Source: JAWOHX01 sp046484975 (lineage in GTDB: Bacteria > Bacillota > Clostridia > DUPQ01). Taken from it: DNA of 6,966 bases. Positions 5,894 through 6,966 of this stretch are shown piece after piece. A program made the translations under genes and the position numbers. Positions within the stretch are counted from its first letter, which is position 1. The number at the start of each line of letters is the position of its first letter. The DNA lies in the NCBI GenBank assembly GCA_046484975.1, contig JAWOHX010000019.1, positions 1 through 6,966 on the forward strand, in the 5' to 3' direction. Under the pieces are notes generated by a model. The model ran no database searches. It had not been told where the DNA came from and saw nothing but the letters and a program-made list of their open reading frames with translations.

Positions 5894-6966
5894 GAACTCA
5901 CAGAGACCATCCGAGACCATACCCTCAAAGGTTCTCTTCTTTGGGTCCTTGACCAAACTCTGACGCCCATGGGTGGCAGACTCTTGCGCCGCTGGATTAG
6001 CCAACCCCTGCTGGACAAGCCTGCTCTGGAGCAGCGGCTAAAGGCGGTAGAGGTTTGTCACAATAACCTGGCGCGCCGTATGGAACTGCGTGATCAACTA
6101 CGGGGTTTCGGTGATCTCGAACGTCTGTGCAATCGGATCATCCAGGGCATTGCTGGCCCCCGCGATCTGGTATCCTTGGGAAGCGCGCTGGAACGCACCG
6201 CGGCGCTGGCAGAGATCGTGCACACTCTCACAGCCGAGAGCCAGATTTCAGGCACAGAAGAGAGCTATCCATTGAATGACGAGGCGCTGGACCCCTGTCA
6301 AGAGGTCTCTGCGCTCATCGGCCAGGCCATCGTCGAGGAGCCCCCCGCCCTGTTGAGCGGTGGGCGTGTGATCCGACAGGGCTATTCCAAGGAACGTGAT
6401 GGGATTGAGGCCTCGGCTGCCGATGCCCGCGGCTGGGTCGCCAATTTGGAGCGAGCCGAGCGGGAACGCACCGGAATCAAGAGCCTGAAGGTAGGCTTTA
6501 ACAAGGTCTTTGGTTACTATCTGGAGGTGACCAAGGCCAACATCCAAGCCGTGCCAGAGGAGTACATTCGCAAGCAGACTCTGGTCAATGCCGAGCGCTA
6601 TATTACGCCCGAGCTCAAGGAACGCGAGACGCTGATCCTCAACGCCGAAGAACGCGCTCAGGAGCTGGAGGCCGAGCTATTTGCCAACCTGGTCGCTCAA
6701 CTGGGCACGATGAGCGACCGCATGCTACAGACAGCCCGTGCCGTGGCACATCTGGACGTCTATCTGGCGCTGGCTCATGTGGCAGCCGAGTATGGTTACG
6801 TCCGGCCCGAGCTGAGCACCAACCGGCGCATCGCCATAGAAGCCGGGCGCCATCCTGTGGTGGAGCGCACGCTGGCGGCAGGCGCGTTCGTTCCCAACGA
6901 CGTAACGCTGGGCGCTGACGATGCGATTCACATCATTACAGGGCCAAACATGAGCGGCAAGTCAAC
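5891..6966 (+). CDS. mutS: DNA mismatch repair protein MutS, internal fragment
   Basis: MutS recognises mismatches and uses ATP to start repair. This piece covers domain III (lever), domain IV (clamp) and the start of the ATPase domain. LELTETIR, VLDQTLTPMGGRLLRRW and the PRDLVSLGSALER segment match domain III; ERERTGIKSLKVGFNKVFGY and RKQTLVNAERYITPELKE match the lever and clamp; GRHPVVE opens the ATPase domain. TGPNMSGKS is the Walker A loop, and the window ends one codon after it. The mismatch-recognition domain I (with its Phe-x-Glu motif) and domain II are absent upstream. The frame has no start of its own and is open through carA from 5585 to the window end. High G+C and CGN arginine codons differ sharply from the pyr genes. 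The phrasing of domain III recalls Chloroflexota MutS from memory; this is a weak inference. As it stands the protein would lack mismatch recognition. Confidence 0.9.
   Translation, partial: MELTETIRDHTLKGSLLWVLDQTLTPMGGRLLRRWISQPLLDKPALEQRLKAVEVCHNNLARRMELRDQLRGFGDLERLCNRIIQGIAGPRDLVSLGSALERTAALAEIVHTLTAESQISGTEESYPLNDEALDPCQEVSALIGQAIVEEPPALLSGGRVIRQGYSKERDGIEASAADARGWVANLERAERERTGIKSLKVGFNKVFGYYLEVTKANIQAVPEEYIRKQTLVNAERYITPELKERETLILNAEERAQELEAELFANLVAQLGTMSDRMLQTARAVAHLDVYLALAHVAAEYGYVRPELSTNRRIAIEAGRHPVVERTLAAGAFVPNDVTLGADDAIHIITGPNMSGKS

Noticed and set aside
6090..6275. Possible small gene within the mutS part (61 codons)
   Set aside because: It is out of frame with mutS, has no ribosome binding site and its translation resembles no family.
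5717..6547. Minus- and plus-strand frames overlapping carA and mutS
   Set aside because: The plus frame from 5585 carries clear CarA and MutS homology throughout, so these are shadows.

Overview
The window looks like a mosaic of three DNA pieces joined inside genes, most likely a chimeric metagenome or amplified-genome contig. The largest piece, about 575 to 5885, carries the start of a de novo pyrimidine operon of Firmicutes (probably Clostridia) type. The pieces differ in composition: sampled 60-base lines give about 37% G+C near position 300, about 52% in the pyr genes and 60 to 68% after position 6100. Arginine codons also change abruptly near 5885. The source organisms are inferred, since no database search was possible.

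Left piece (1 to about 570): a tandem array of seven degenerate 25-base units (about 9 to 183), then the 3' part of an alpha/beta-hydrolase gene on the minus strand, cut off near 570. Middle piece (about 575 to 5885): an N-terminally truncated coiled-coil protein of unknown function, then a regulatory leader (promoter, PyrR-binding anti-antiterminator, antiterminator, terminator and a hairpin that could cover the pyrR ribosome binding site). After it come pyrR, pyrB, pyrC, pyrF and the first 100 or so codons of carA, all on the plus strand with overlapping or nearly touching ends. Right piece (about 5885 to 6966): an internal part of mutS (lever, clamp and the start of the ATPase domain), in frame with the carA start and running off the window just after the Walker A lysine.

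The pyr genes work as one pathway. CarA (with CarB, not present here) makes carbamoyl phosphate, PyrB condenses it with aspartate, PyrC closes the dihydroorotate ring, and PyrF decarboxylates OMP to UMP. PyrR senses UMP/UTP and attenuates transcription through the leader. Genes for CarB, dihydroorotate dehydrogenase and PyrE are expected downstream but are lost at the carA/mutS junction.

I see no convincing new biological system. The in-frame CarA-MutS frame would be new if real, but the evidence favours a joining artefact. The observations most worth checking are the two junctions, the 25-base array, the pyr leader and the unknown coiled-coil gene.
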